Assembly (NCBI GenBank): GCA_937871355.1
Contig: CALMPX010000219.1
Span: forward strand, 1 to 20,792
DNA from: an uncultured Bdellovibrio sp.
Lineage (GTDB): Bacteria > Bdellovibrionota > Bdellovibrionia > Bdellovibrionales > Bdellovibrionaceae
Direction of reading: 5' to 3'
Length of the DNA: 20,792 nt
In this document: piece after piece, positions 1-7,912 of the stretch
How the letters are laid out: each line of letters starts with the position of its first letter
Position numbering within the stretch: the first letter of the stretch is position 1
Notes under the pieces: generated by a model
What the model saw: only the letters and a program-made list of their open reading frames with translations
Told to the model about the DNA's origin: nothing
The model's database searches: none
Position numbers and translations under genes: made by a program

Positions 1-661
1 AATTGTAAAGTGTTTTGCCAGTTGCGAGTTCTAGATTCACTAACGCTTCTATCGCCCCTATTTGAGCGTTGACTTGATGAGCCCGCACGCGGGCGAGATC
101 GACTTCGGCATCTAGCTGTTCGGTATTTGTACGAACTCCGGCGCGACGTCCCTCTTTAGCTAAACGAACCGCTTCTAATGATCGATCAATATCAGCACGA
201 CGAGCTTGGTAGACGTTAATGAAGTAATTTAATTTTTTCTTCCAGAAATCTAAATCTTGTTTCGCTTTTATCTCAGTCATTTGAATATTTTTTTGCATTT
301 GCACGTACTGCGCTGAAGATTGTTTTGATTTTGCAATCGAGGCGATATCAAATAAGTTCCAAGTTAAATTAAGTCCCACCATGTAGGCTTCACGAAATTT
401 AGCATCATCCGTAAAACGATCATTGATGTTGTTATAATACTGATACTGTCCAAAAGCTGCAATTTTGGGAACCCAGTATGCCCCTGTTGAATCATCAAGG
501 GAATCTGCTGCTGAACGTCTTTCACGCAAAGCTTTTAAATCGGCGCGATCCTCAGCTTTTAATTGTGAAGCCTTTTGAACCACGTCAATTCCAATTTCTG
601 GAAGTTGACCAACAAGATCACGATCTTCTGATTCTTTACCTAAGATTTCCGCTAGTTTCAT
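1..661 (-). pseudogene. TolC-family protein, C-terminal piece in shifted frame, runs off the window
   Basis: I translated this stretch by hand. It is an open frame of about 220 codons from an ATG at 661-659 (MKLAEILGKESEDRDLVGQL) to the window edge, with no stop. It reads as the second TolC repeat. A passage starting AYWVPKIAAFGQYQYYNNIN is followed by an alpha-helical region, the motif EAVRLAKEGRRAGVRTNTEQ, and the ending QIGAIEALVNLELATGKTLY, which is characteristic of TolC C-termini. It overlaps the N-terminal piece by 26 bases and needs a one-base skip (or two inserted bases) between about 661 and 642 to join it. The frame is closed upstream by TAG at 664-662, which narrows the break. Preserved coding across 220 codons argues for a recent lesion or a base-call error. 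Confidence 0.85.
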
Positions 662-1289
662 CTAAATTATTTTGCGCATTTAGAATTTCAGATTCAGCTT
701 CTGAAGCTTGCACTTGAACGCGAAGAACGTCGTAGTTAGTCGATACGCCGGCTTTCTTCATGGCCAGAGTGTCTTTAAGATGATCGTTTAAACTTTTTAA
801 ATTCTGATCGGCGACTTCTTTTAACGATTTGGCCGCGATGGCTTTATAAAACTGAAGTATCGTCTGGCGTTCAATGGAAAATCGCGCCCAATCAAGTTCG
901 TATTCAGCAGATTTTTGAGCGTGCTTTGCTGATAACAAACGATGGGTACTGGCGAAGCCATCAAACAAAGGGAGAGATGCGTTCAGCGTATATGCTGTCG
1001 TCGGCACGACTTGCGCGATCGAGGCCGGATTGCCACCCAAGTTGACATCGACCAACATGTATTTTTTGTTAGTCAGGTAATTCACCGAACCTGTTAACGA
1101 AGGCAAGAACCCCTGTAAAGTTTCAGATTTTTTCCAGCTGGCTTCTTCATAGGCGGCTTCAGTTTTTTGCAACTGTAACGACTGAGTCAACGCTTCGGAA
1201 ACAATTTTTTGCACGTGAACAGTTTCAGCTTGGGCCGCCATAACCATTAAGCTACTTAATATAAGACAGAGCATTTTTGGGGTTGTCAT
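636..1289 (-). pseudogene. TolC-family outer-membrane efflux protein, N-terminal piece (frameshifted)
   Basis: This is the first 217 codons of a TolC-like outer-membrane channel, the exit duct of tripartite efflux or type I secretion systems. A signal peptide is clear: residues 1-21 end in Ala-Gln-Ala before Glu22. The following helical region (LTQSLQLQKTEAAYEEA, then NASLPLFDGFASTHRLLSAK) is typical of the family's first repeat. An AAGGA ribosome site lies about 9 bases before the ATG. The frame stops at 638-636 right after NNLDETSGNLR. The remainder of the protein continues in another frame from about position 661 to the window start, so the gene is split by a single frameshift. It is divergent from a MarR gene, which suggests repressor-controlled efflux. 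Whether the break is real inactivation, a sequencing error or recoding cannot be told from this window. Confidence 0.85.
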
Positions 1290-1310
1290 AAAAAAGGATC
1301 CTTTTATTTA

Positions 1311-1339
1311 GTTGTACTCATAAATCGTTTGCAGTGCAA
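1311..1339 (-). promoter_or_regulatory. Candidate promoter of the TolC-family gene
   Basis: Read on the minus strand there is TTGCAC (1339-1334), a 17-base spacer, and TACAAC (1316-1311), which gives a fair match to a sigma-70 promoter about 22 bases before the tolC start. The -35 box lies inside the 25-bp palindrome, so a bound repressor would block polymerase. This is inference from consensus matching only. Confidence 0.4.
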
Positions 1340-1346
1340 ACGATTT
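1322..1346. promoter_or_regulatory. Perfect palindrome, likely MarR operator
   Basis: The arms are AAATCGTTTGC (1322-1332) and its exact complement GCAAACGATTT (1336-1346), separated by AGT. An 11-bp perfect inverted repeat between divergent efflux and MarR genes is the standard arrangement for a MarR dimer binding site. It overlaps possible -35 boxes on both strands (TTGCAC for tolC; TTGCAG at 1329-1334 for marR), so one bound dimer could repress both genes. The symmetry is seen directly; the binding protein is inferred. Confidence 0.75.
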
Positions 1347-1363
1347 TCTGTTTAAACTACATT

Positions 1364-1855
1364 ATGGCAAAAAAAAACCAGATGATTAATTATCAAGACG
1401 ATACAAAGGTCCATCCCGCTTTGATTAAATATTGCGGCTATTGCTTAAATAAAGCGACCATTCGCTTGAGAACCTTGATGAATGAGGAATTAAAAGATTT
1501 CAATCTTATCACTGGAGACTTAGCTCTACTTAAGATTATACAAGCCGGAGAACTTATTAGTCAGATCCAGCTCGGCGATCAATTAGGAATAGATAAGGCT
1601 TCTATGGTTAAATTAATCGATAGCCTTGAAAAAAGAAAAATGTTGGAACGCATCGCTCACCCGACTGATCGCCGTGTTAAAAATCTACAGCTGACTAAAT
1701 GGGGAAAAAAAGTTTTAGATCAATGCCAAACGGCCAAACTTCGCGCTGAAAAAAAATTCTTTGAACCGCTGACTACATCCGAAGAAAAAGCTTTTCGCAA
1801 GCTCGTCCAAAAATTAATTCCGGCCCCTACTCTAACTGCATCGGTAAAAAAATAA
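1364..1855 (+). CDS. MarR-family transcriptional regulator
   Basis: This is a winged-helix repressor of about 163 residues, the usual MarR length. Helices 1-2 are followed by a recognition region around residues 70-95 (GDQLGIDKASMVKLIDSL) and the wing signature RIAHPTDRRVKNLQLT with the conserved Asp-Arg-Arg. It probably controls the divergent TolC-family gene and itself through the palindrome at 1322-1346. The frame can be extended to a GTG at 1334, but that codon lies inside the palindrome, so I prefer ATG 1364 (MAKKNQMINY); ATG 1382 is also possible. No clear Shine-Dalgarno precedes either ATG. A weak -10 (TTAAAC, 1352-1357) would make the message nearly leaderless. The ligand cannot be inferred. 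Confidence 0.88.
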   Translation: MAKKNQMINYQDDTKVHPALIKYCGYCLNKATIRLRTLMNEELKDFNLITGDLALLKIIQAGELISQIQLGDQLGIDKASMVKLIDSLEKRKMLERIAHPTDRRVKNLQLTKWGKKVLDQCQTAKLRAEKKFFEPLTTSEEKAFRKLVQKLIPAPTLTASVKK

Positions 1856-1856
1856 T

Positions 1857-2024
1857 ATGCATGAAATGTACGATGGAGAATTTCTCAGCTTCGCGACGAT
1901 TTTGTTAGGTTTTCTATTTCTCGTTTTCCTTATCGCCGGAGGAATTTTTGTTTACCTTTATGCGACAAAAATGGATCGAGAAACTGCAACTAAAGCTTCC
2001 AAATCGAATCAAAGTCAGATCTAA
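1857..2024 (+). CDS. Small single-pass membrane protein, 55 residues
   Basis: The open frame begins at ATG 1857, one base after the marR stop, and reads MHEMYDGEFLSFATILLGFL, then a hydrophobic stretch ending in YLYATKMDR and a polar tail SKSNQSQI. One membrane segment covers roughly residues 10-36, with an acidic N-terminus and a basic residue just after the segment. This suggests an N-out, C-in topology. The spacing suggests translational coupling to marR; a second in-frame ATG lies at 1866. Its stop overlaps the end of convergent hutU by 4 bases. I do not recognise the family. It may assist the efflux system or sense the envelope, but nothing in the sequence shows this. It could be spurious, although the clean membrane segment and placement argue for a real gene. 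Confidence 0.6.
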   Translation: MHEMYDGEFLSFATILLGFLFLVFLIAGGIFVYLYATKMDRETATKASKSNQSQI

Positions 2025-3682
2025 ATCCAAACGCTTTTTACACCACGCTCAATCGCGATTTGTTTAGCGTCTTCGTAACCTGCATCTAAGTGACGGAAAA
2101 TACCCATGGCTGGATCCGTGGTCAAAACACGTTTTAATCTTTTGGCCGCAGCCTCAGTTCCATCCGCTACGATCACTTGACCACTATGCTGCGAGTATCC
2201 CATACCAACTCCTCCACCGTGATGAAGCGATACCCAGGTTGAGCCACTGGCCACCAAAGCCATAGCACTTAACATCGGCCAATCACTAACTGCATCTGAT
2301 CCATCTTTCATTGCTTCAGTTTCACGATTGGGACTAGCCACTGATCCGCAGTCTAAATGATCACGACCAATAACAATAGGAGCTTTTACTTTACCATCTT
2401 TGACTAATTGATTTAATAATAATCCTGCTTTTTCGCGTTCACCATATTCTAACCAACAAATACGTGCAGGCAGTCCTTGGAATTGAATACGGCTAGAGGC
2501 CATATCAATCCAACGATGCAAATCTTTTTTAAATGGAAATAATTCTTTAATCGCTTTATCTGTCACAGCGATATCGTTTGGATCGCCGGAAAGCGCCACC
2601 CAACGGAATGGTCCACTGCCTTTGCAGAATAAAGGTCGAATATACGCCGGAACAAATCCAGGATAATCAAAAGCATTTTTAACACCAGCTTCTTCCGCTC
2701 GCGCGCGCAAATTATTTCCATAATCAAAAGTAATAGCACCGTTTTTTTTCATGGCGAGCATTCCTTCAACGTGTTTGGCCATCGACTTGTAAGCTGCGGC
2801 CAAATAAGCTTTTTGATCCTGTTCGCGGAATTTTTTAGCTGTATCGACAGAATAGCCTTCGGGAATATATCCCACCAAAGGATCATGAGCCGAAGTTTGA
2901 TCTGTTAAAATATCTGGTGTCCATTTCAAATCAATCATCTTCCAAATTTCAGTGGCCATGTTGCCGTGAACCGCAATCGATTTAGCTTCACCGAGGCTCG
3001 CGTATTTTTTCGCGCGCGCGATCGCGTCTTCGATACTTGCGGCTTGTTCATCGACATATTTCGTTTTTAAACGCATATCAATTCGTGTTTGATCTATATC
3101 GACGGCAATCACCACCGCTTCAGCAAAAACGCCAGCCAGGGGTTGCGCTCCACCCATTCCTCCAAGACCTGCTGTTAAAATGATTTTACCTTTTAATGAT
3201 CCTCCGAAATTTTGGCGACCTATTTCGGCAAAAGTTTCATAGGTTCCTTGAACAATCCCCTGTGTCCCGATGTAAATCCAAGATCCTGCAGTCATTTGAC
3301 CGTACATCATCAACCCTTTTTTATCTAACTCGTGAAAGTGTTCCCAGTTAGCCCACTTAGGAACTAAGTTTGAATTTGCGATCAAGACGCGCGGAGCATC
3401 TTCATGTGTTTTCAATACTCCGATTGGTTTTCCAGATTGAACTAATAAAGTTTCATCGTTTTCTAAAGTTTTGAGTGATTCTAAAATTTTTTCGTAACTT
3501 TCCCAGTTGCGTGCGGCTTTACCGATTCCACCATAAACCACAAGTTGTTCAGGATTCTCCGCCACTTCGGCGTCTAAATTATTTTGAATCATGCGATACG
3601 CAGCCTCTTGCAACCAACCCTTACAGTTTAAATGAGTTCCGGTTGGCGCTTTGATGCTTTTTTTTTGCTCTGTGGTCATCAT
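2021..3682 (-). CDS. hutU: Urocanate hydratase
   Basis: This is the second enzyme of histidine degradation, a cytoplasmic NAD+-dependent enzyme that hydrates urocanate to imidazolonepropionate. The 553 residues match the normal length. Family landmarks are present in order: VVYGGIGKAARNWESY (48-63), WANWEHFHELDKKGLMMYGQ (110-129), TAGLGGMGGAQPLA of the NAD-binding fold (170-183), CKGSGPFRWVALSGDP (353-368), and the signature FQGLPARICW (401-410) with catalytic-site Cys409, followed by DHLDCGSVASPNRETEAM. It is the last gene of the run hutH-serpin-hutU and starts 15 bases after the serpin stop. A second ATG directly follows the first. The identification is near certain. The downstream imidazolonepropionase and later hut enzymes are not in this window. 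Confidence 0.98.
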   Translation of the reverse strand: MMTTEQKKSIKAPTGTHLNCKGWLQEAAYRMIQNNLDAEVAENPEQLVVYGGIGKAARNWESYEKILESLKTLENDETLLVQSGKPIGVLKTHEDAPRVLIANSNLVPKWANWEHFHELDKKGLMMYGQMTAGSWIYIGTQGIVQGTYETFAEIGRQNFGGSLKGKIILTAGLGGMGGAQPLAGVFAEAVVIAVDIDQTRIDMRLKTKYVDEQAASIEDAIARAKKYASLGEAKSIAVHGNMATEIWKMIDLKWTPDILTDQTSAHDPLVGYIPEGYSVDTAKKFREQDQKAYLAAAYKSMAKHVEGMLAMKKNGAITFDYGNNLRARAEEAGVKNAFDYPGFVPAYIRPLFCKGSGPFRWVALSGDPNDIAVTDKAIKELFPFKKDLHRWIDMASSRIQFQGLPARICWLEYGEREKAGLLLNQLVKDGKVKAPIVIGRDHLDCGSVASPNRETEAMKDGSDAVSDWPMLSAMALVASGSTWVSLHHGGGVGMGYSQHSGQVIVADGTEAAAKRLKRVLTTDPAMGIFRHLDAGYEDAKQIAIERGVKSVWI

Positions 3683-3697
3683 AATAAAATCTCTTTC

Positions 3698-4813
3698 TTA
3701 CGGCTTATAGTAACCGACGAATAAAATATCTTCTGAAGTCACCGACTTGATGCGGACAATTTCATATAAAAAAGGACGATCCGCGATCAATTCTTTAACT
3801 TTCGGCGCTATAGAGCGCCCTTTTAAAACTACAGCTGTGGCCGCTGCCGCTTCCGTACCTTCTTCATTCACCTCAATAAACACTTTATGCTGAATCAAAC
3901 TAATACGAACTCGATCGGCACTGGCCGACGGAGTTAATTTCGAAAAATCAGCTTGATCGGAAAATGGTAATACTAATCCTAGATCTTTAAAGTTTTGTGA
4001 TAACTCAATTTCGAAATCAATTTTAAATTTAGGAAACTGAACAATCATATCTTCGTTTGAATAGTGCTTATTTTTCTTATTGAGAATCTCTTTAACTGTT
4101 TCTTTGGAAATATCAAAACCTTTTGGCAAGAAAAGTCTTAGATAAAAACCTTTTGTTTTATAGGGAATCTGAACCGATTCAAATTTATCACTCGAATAAT
4201 ACTGAACGGATTTAAAATGTTTTTTTAAAGCTTCAACTTCAACGGACTGTTCCTCTGTAACCTTGAAAGGTTGCAATCCCGTTAAACTTTTATCAAAAGC
4301 TTGCTCCCAGGAATCCTTAAAATATACACCATTCACTAAAACCAATCGCGTTAATGGTGTTAAGCTTCCCGCCGGTAGTAAATCCTTAATCTTATCTTTT
4401 GTTTTCTCTTCCACCCATTGATTGATTTTCAATCGAGCTGGTTCGGACTGTTCTTTGAAATCAGTTTTTTCAAATCCTGCCTGGTATTTCTTTTTCAACT
4501 TATCCATGTAACCTGATTTGATCGAGTATGTTTGTTCCACCCAAACCGCTTGCGCCGTCTGAAAAACAGACCCATCACTTTTAGGAATGCCATTGGTCCA
4601 AGGCAGACCTAAAACACGGCCAAATTCTTTTTTAGTCGCGCCACTGGATCCTTCGGCGGTCATCGACATGGCAGCGCCGACACTATACGGAGAAAAAACA
4701 AAAGCTTTCTTTGTTTCTAATAATTGAGCCACTAATTTTTCAGTCAAAATCTCTCCTGCTTGTAATCTTGCAACCGACAATAAAATTCCCACTGAAAAAA
4801 TAAGTTTAAACAC
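3698..4813 (-). CDS. Secreted serpin (serine protease inhibitor) with Arg-Ser reactive site
   Basis: This is a full-length serpin of 371 residues. Residues 1-19 form a signal peptide (MFKLIFSVGILLSVARLQA), so it is exported. The family core is clear: VFSPYSVGAAMSMTAEGSSG (39-58), NQWVEEKTKDKIKDLLP, LVLVNGVYFKDSW, and the hinge EEGTEAAAATAVV (317-329). Counting from P14 Thr320 puts P1 at Arg333 and P1' at Ser334, with Gly at P2. A small-residue hinge indicates an inhibitory serpin, and P1 Arg predicts trypsin-like targets. The strand after the loop (ADRPFLYEI) is also conserved. The start is GTG at 4813, inside the end of hutH (8-base overlap), with GGAGAG six bases upstream. Serpins are patchy in bacteria, so horizontal origin is possible. 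The target protease is unknown; self-protection or inhibition of a prey or host enzyme are inferences. Confidence 0.95.
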   Translation of the reverse strand: MFKLIFSVGILLSVARLQAGEILTEKLVAQLLETKKAFVFSPYSVGAAMSMTAEGSSGATKKEFGRVLGLPWTNGIPKSDGSVFQTAQAVWVEQTYSIKSGYMDKLKKKYQAGFEKTDFKEQSEPARLKINQWVEEKTKDKIKDLLPAGSLTPLTRLVLVNGVYFKDSWEQAFDKSLTGLQPFKVTEEQSVEVEALKKHFKSVQYYSSDKFESVQIPYKTKGFYLRLFLPKGFDISKETVKEILNKKNKHYSNEDMIVQFPKFKIDFEIELSQNFKDLGLVLPFSDQADFSKLTPSASADRVRISLIQHKVFIEVNEEGTEAAAATAVVLKGRSIAPKVKELIADRPFLYEIVRIKSVTSEDILFVGYYKP

Positions 4814-6314
4814 TTAACTCTCCGACCGTTTTCTCGACGGCTCTCACAATCGTACCATCCATCATCAGCTTATGAATCTTCGTCACATCTTTTGAAAATA
4901 TACGATCCACATCCGCATAAGGAACTTCTTTACGAATACAATTATAGGCGCTTAATACTCCAGCCGCTGGCTTTAACGGTAAAATCATATCCAAAGCTTG
5001 AGTGTTTGATAAAAATTCCATCGCTACAACGTTATAGGCATTTTTCACGATCTGTGAAAACTTTCGCGCAGCAATCGTCCCCATGGAAACATGATCTTCT
5101 TTTTCCGCTGATGTCGGCATAGAATCTACGCTGGCGGGGTGAGACAATACTTTATTTTCACTCACTAAACTGGCGCTAGCTACTTGAATAATCATGTGAC
5201 CTGAGTTCAACCCACCATCGGGCGCTAAGAAGGGCGGAAGCTCACTCATCTGAGTTGAAATAAATTTAGAAATTCGCTCGTGCGAAATACTGGCTAATGA
5301 TGAAATCACGATGCCTGCAAAATCCATCGCATGAGCCACGGGCATTCCATGAAAATTTCCACAAGATAAAATTTTACCTTCGTCAGCAAACACCAGCGGA
5401 TTATCCGTGCTTGAATTGGCTTCCGTTTCTAAAACCGTAACGGCGTATTCAATTCCCATCTTCACGGCACCGTGAACGGCAGGCATACAACGAAGGGAAT
5501 AGGCATCTTGCACGCGGTGATCACCAATGGCATGACTTTCCGAGATTTCAGATTGAGGCCCCATAATTTTTAATAAATTTTGAGCCGTTTTCGCTTCGCC
5601 CACATGCGGGCGAGTTTCAGCGATCAACGGATCAAATGGTTTACGAGATCCACGAAGACCTTCTAAAGACATCGCTCCTGAAATATCCGCTAACTTAATT
5701 AATTGCACAGCTTCATAAAGTGAAAGTAATCCCACCGCAGTCATCACCTGACAGCCATTGATCAAAGATAATCCTTCTTTAGCTTTCAACTCTAACGGGG
5801 TAATGCCTTTAAGGCTATTTCCCCAAACCTCACCTTCACCAATCAGAGCTAAAGCTAAATGCGACAACGGAGCTAAGTCCCCTGAAGCTCCTACGCTACC
5901 CTGTGAAGGAATCAACGGGATCACATCGTTATTTAAAAATTCTAAAATCTTCGACACCACATCAACTCGAATTCCGCTGTGACCGCGTGCCAAGGTATTC
6001 GCGCGCAAGATCATCATGGCTTTGGATTGGGGTTTCGTGAAAGGCTCACCGATTCCCACCGAATGTGATCGAATCAAGTTTTTTTGTAGCTGTTCAATTT
6101 GAGAATCAGAAATACGCACAGATGAAAAAGCCCCAAATCCGGTGTTTACACCATACATGACTTCGCCTGTTTTAATTCGTGACTCGATATAATCGCGAGA
6201 TTTTTTAATTTTAGCCGTAGCCGTTTCGCTTAAAGAAAACTTTCCCTCAGAGAAAACCATTTCGTTAAGCGCGTTCATCGTCAAAGTTTGACCGTCGAGT
6301 ACAAAATTCTTCAT
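4806..6314 (-). CDS. hutH: Histidine ammonia-lyase
   Basis: This is the first enzyme of histidine degradation; it deaminates L-histidine to trans-urocanate in the cytoplasm. The 502 residues match the family. Ala143-Ser144-Gly145 in GSVGASGDLAPLSHLAL forms the self-made MIO electrophile. The active-site loop MYGVNTGFGAF (Tyr54) and SSTDNPLVF are intact. The gene starts 10 bases after the rpe stop and overlaps the serpin start by 8 bases, so it is in one transcript with both. It supplies substrate to hutU two genes downstream. No hut-type regulator is nearby, so expression probably follows the upstream housekeeping genes or an internal promoter I cannot identify. Confidence 0.98.
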   Translation of the reverse strand: MKNFVLDGQTLTMNALNEMVFSEGKFSLSETATAKIKKSRDYIESRIKTGEVMYGVNTGFGAFSSVRISDSQIEQLQKNLIRSHSVGIGEPFTKPQSKAMMILRANTLARGHSGIRVDVVSKILEFLNNDVIPLIPSQGSVGASGDLAPLSHLALALIGEGEVWGNSLKGITPLELKAKEGLSLINGCQVMTAVGLLSLYEAVQLIKLADISGAMSLEGLRGSRKPFDPLIAETRPHVGEAKTAQNLLKIMGPQSEISESHAIGDHRVQDAYSLRCMPAVHGAVKMGIEYAVTVLETEANSSTDNPLVFADEGKILSCGNFHGMPVAHAMDFAGIVISSLASISHERISKFISTQMSELPPFLAPDGGLNSGHMIIQVASASLVSENKVLSHPASVDSMPTSAEKEDHVSMGTIAARKFSQIVKNAYNVVAMEFLSNTQALDMILPLKPAAGVLSAYNCIRKEVPYADVDRIFSKDVTKIHKLMMDGTIVRAVEKTVGELSV

Positions 6315-6324
6315 GTTTGGTTTC

Positions 6325-6978
6325 CTACTTTAATGCTTCAATATTTGTTTTATAGTTTTTCGTGCTAAACACCGCTGATCCTGCCACCAACACATCGGCT
6401 CCTGCATCCCAACATAATTTGGCGGTTTCAGGATTCACTCCGCCATCCACTTCAATGATGTAATTAAATTTTTGAAATTCACGAATAGATTTTAGTTCTT
6501 TTATTTTTTCCAGCTGACTGTTCATAAATTTTTGTCCACCGAAACCCGGTTCAACCGTCATCACTAAAACCAAATCGACTAAATGAAGAAAAGGCTTTAT
6601 GAGCTCTAAACCAGTTCCCGGTCGAGCCGTAATTCCTGGCTTTGCTCCTAAATCACGAATCATTTTTAAAGTCGTCTCAACGTTCTTTGTCGATTCAACG
6701 TGAATGGTTAAATAATCACTGCCGGCTTTGACAAACTGTTCAACATAGGTTTCAGGATGCTCAATCATTAAATGAACATCTAAAGGAAGACTTGATTTAG
6801 GCTTAATCGCTTTCACCACTGGCATTCCAATAGTTAAGTTCGGAACGAAGTGCCCATCCATCACATCTACATGAACAAAGTCAGCCCCGGCTTCTGTAAT
6901 GAGTTTAATTTCGCTTTCTAAATTAGAAAAGTCCGCAGACAAGATGCTGGGTGCAATCATTCTTTTAGACAAAGGCAT
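6325..6978 (-). CDS. rpe: Ribulose-phosphate 3-epimerase
   Basis: This cytoplasmic TIM-barrel enzyme interconverts ribulose 5-phosphate and xylulose 5-phosphate in the pentose phosphate pathway. The 217 residues are normal. Motifs: IAPSILSADF (8-17), HVDVMDGHFVPN (36-47) with metal and catalytic Asp38, LDVHLMIEHPE with His69, VMTVEPGFGGQ (139-149), and EVDGGV with Asp178. The ATG at 6978 overlaps the end of fmt by 14 bases, but GGGAG sits directly against that ATG. The same GGGAG is six bases from an in-frame TTG at 6972, so the true start may be TTG (two residues shorter). A third candidate is ATG 6960. It lies in the middle of the minus-strand operon. Confidence 0.97.
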   Translation of the reverse strand: MPLSKRMIAPSILSADFSNLESEIKLITEAGADFVHVDVMDGHFVPNLTIGMPVVKAIKPKSSLPLDVHLMIEHPETYVEQFVKAGSDYLTIHVESTKNVETTLKMIRDLGAKPGITARPGTGLELIKPFLHLVDLVLVMTVEPGFGGQKFMNSQLEKIKELKSIREFQKFNYIIEVDGGVNPETAKLCWDAGADVLVAGSAVFSTKNYKTNIEALK

Positions 6979-7909
6979 CTCCCTTTTTTAAAGAAACAGA
7001 TTTAACAAAATCTGAACTTGCCATTTTATTTTTAGATTCCGGCTGAACTATTTTTAAGATAATCTGTCCTGACAAGGTTTGAATAAAAATACCTTCGTCT
7101 GAAATATCAGAAACTAATCCCGGTTTTAAATTCGAATCAGAAGTCACATAAAACGTTTCATGAATTTTCAAACGTTTTCCCTGGAACATGATATATGTTC
7201 CTGGCCCCATATTAAAACCGCGAACTGTATTATGTAAAAATCGAGCGGGCTTTTCAAAACTTAATAATGATTCTTCTTTTAAAATCTTAGGCGCCATCGT
7301 CACTTTAGTTTCATCTTGATCAACAGGGGTCAAATTTCCGCGGATGTAATCCATCAATTCCACCGACAAAAGTTCGCAGCCTAAAAAGGCCAGCTTCGAA
7401 TATAATTCCGCCGCCGTGATCTTTTCATCTAAAGCGATACGACGCTCGCCGATGACCCCACCCGCGTCCAATTTGTAGACCATCTTCTGCAATGCCACAC
7501 CAGTCACTGTATCACCTGCTTGCACCGCTCGTTGAATCGGAGCGGCTCCTCGCCATAATGGCAATAAGCTTCCGTGCACATTAACGGCCCCGTAGTTAAA
7601 ACTGTTTAAAAAATCAGTGGATAAAATTTGTCCGAAAGCCACAACGACGGCGACTTCGGCTTTCCAAGATTTAATCATTTCAAAAGCCTCTGGCTCTTTA
7701 CGTAAATTTTCAGGAGTTATAATTGGAATATGATGAGCAAGAGCTAAAACCTTCACCGGAGATGGAGTCAGTTGCATCTTGCGTCCCGCAGGACGGTCCG
7801 GCTGAGTCACCACTCCGACAACTTCGAAATGTGAATCATCTAAAAGGGTTTGCAAATGACGAGCGGCAAAGTCCGGAGTTCCTAAAAAACAAACTCGTAC
7901 AACGCTCAT
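6965..7909 (-). CDS. fmt: Methionyl-tRNA formyltransferase
   Basis: It formylates initiator Met-tRNA with 10-formyl-tetrahydrofolate at the start of translation. The 314 residues match the family: an N-terminal Rossmann-type domain beginning VCFLGTPDFAARHL (6-19), QPDRPAGR (36-43), the folate/catalytic motif NVHGSLLPLWRGAAP (110-124) with Asn110 and His112, catalytic Asp148 in KLDAGG, then a C-terminal tRNA-binding domain. It starts three bases after the def stop, the common def-fmt pairing: fmt adds the formyl group that def later removes. Its end overlaps rpe. Nothing unusual is seen in the protein. Confidence 0.98.
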   Translation of the reverse strand: MSVVRVCFLGTPDFAARHLQTLLDDSHFEVVGVVTQPDRPAGRKMQLTPSPVKVLALAHHIPIITPENLRKEPEAFEMIKSWKAEVAVVVAFGQILSTDFLNSFNYGAVNVHGSLLPLWRGAAPIQRAVQAGDTVTGVALQKMVYKLDAGGVIGERRIALDEKITAAELYSKLAFLGCELLSVELMDYIRGNLTPVDQDETKVTMAPKILKEESLLSFEKPARFLHNTVRGFNMGPGTYIMFQGKRLKIHETFYVTSDSNLKPGLVSDISDEGIFIQTLSGQIILKIVQPESKNKMASSDFVKSVSLKKGDAFV

Positions 7910-7912
7910 GAT

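Noticed and set aside
478..717. Plus-strand open frame of 79 codons inside the TolC gene
   Set aside because: It is antisense to clear TolC coding sequence in both frames around the frameshift and has no recognisable protein features.
1334..1363. GTG start for marR ten codons upstream
   Set aside because: The codon lies inside the operator palindrome, and the added residues do not resemble the MarR N-terminus.
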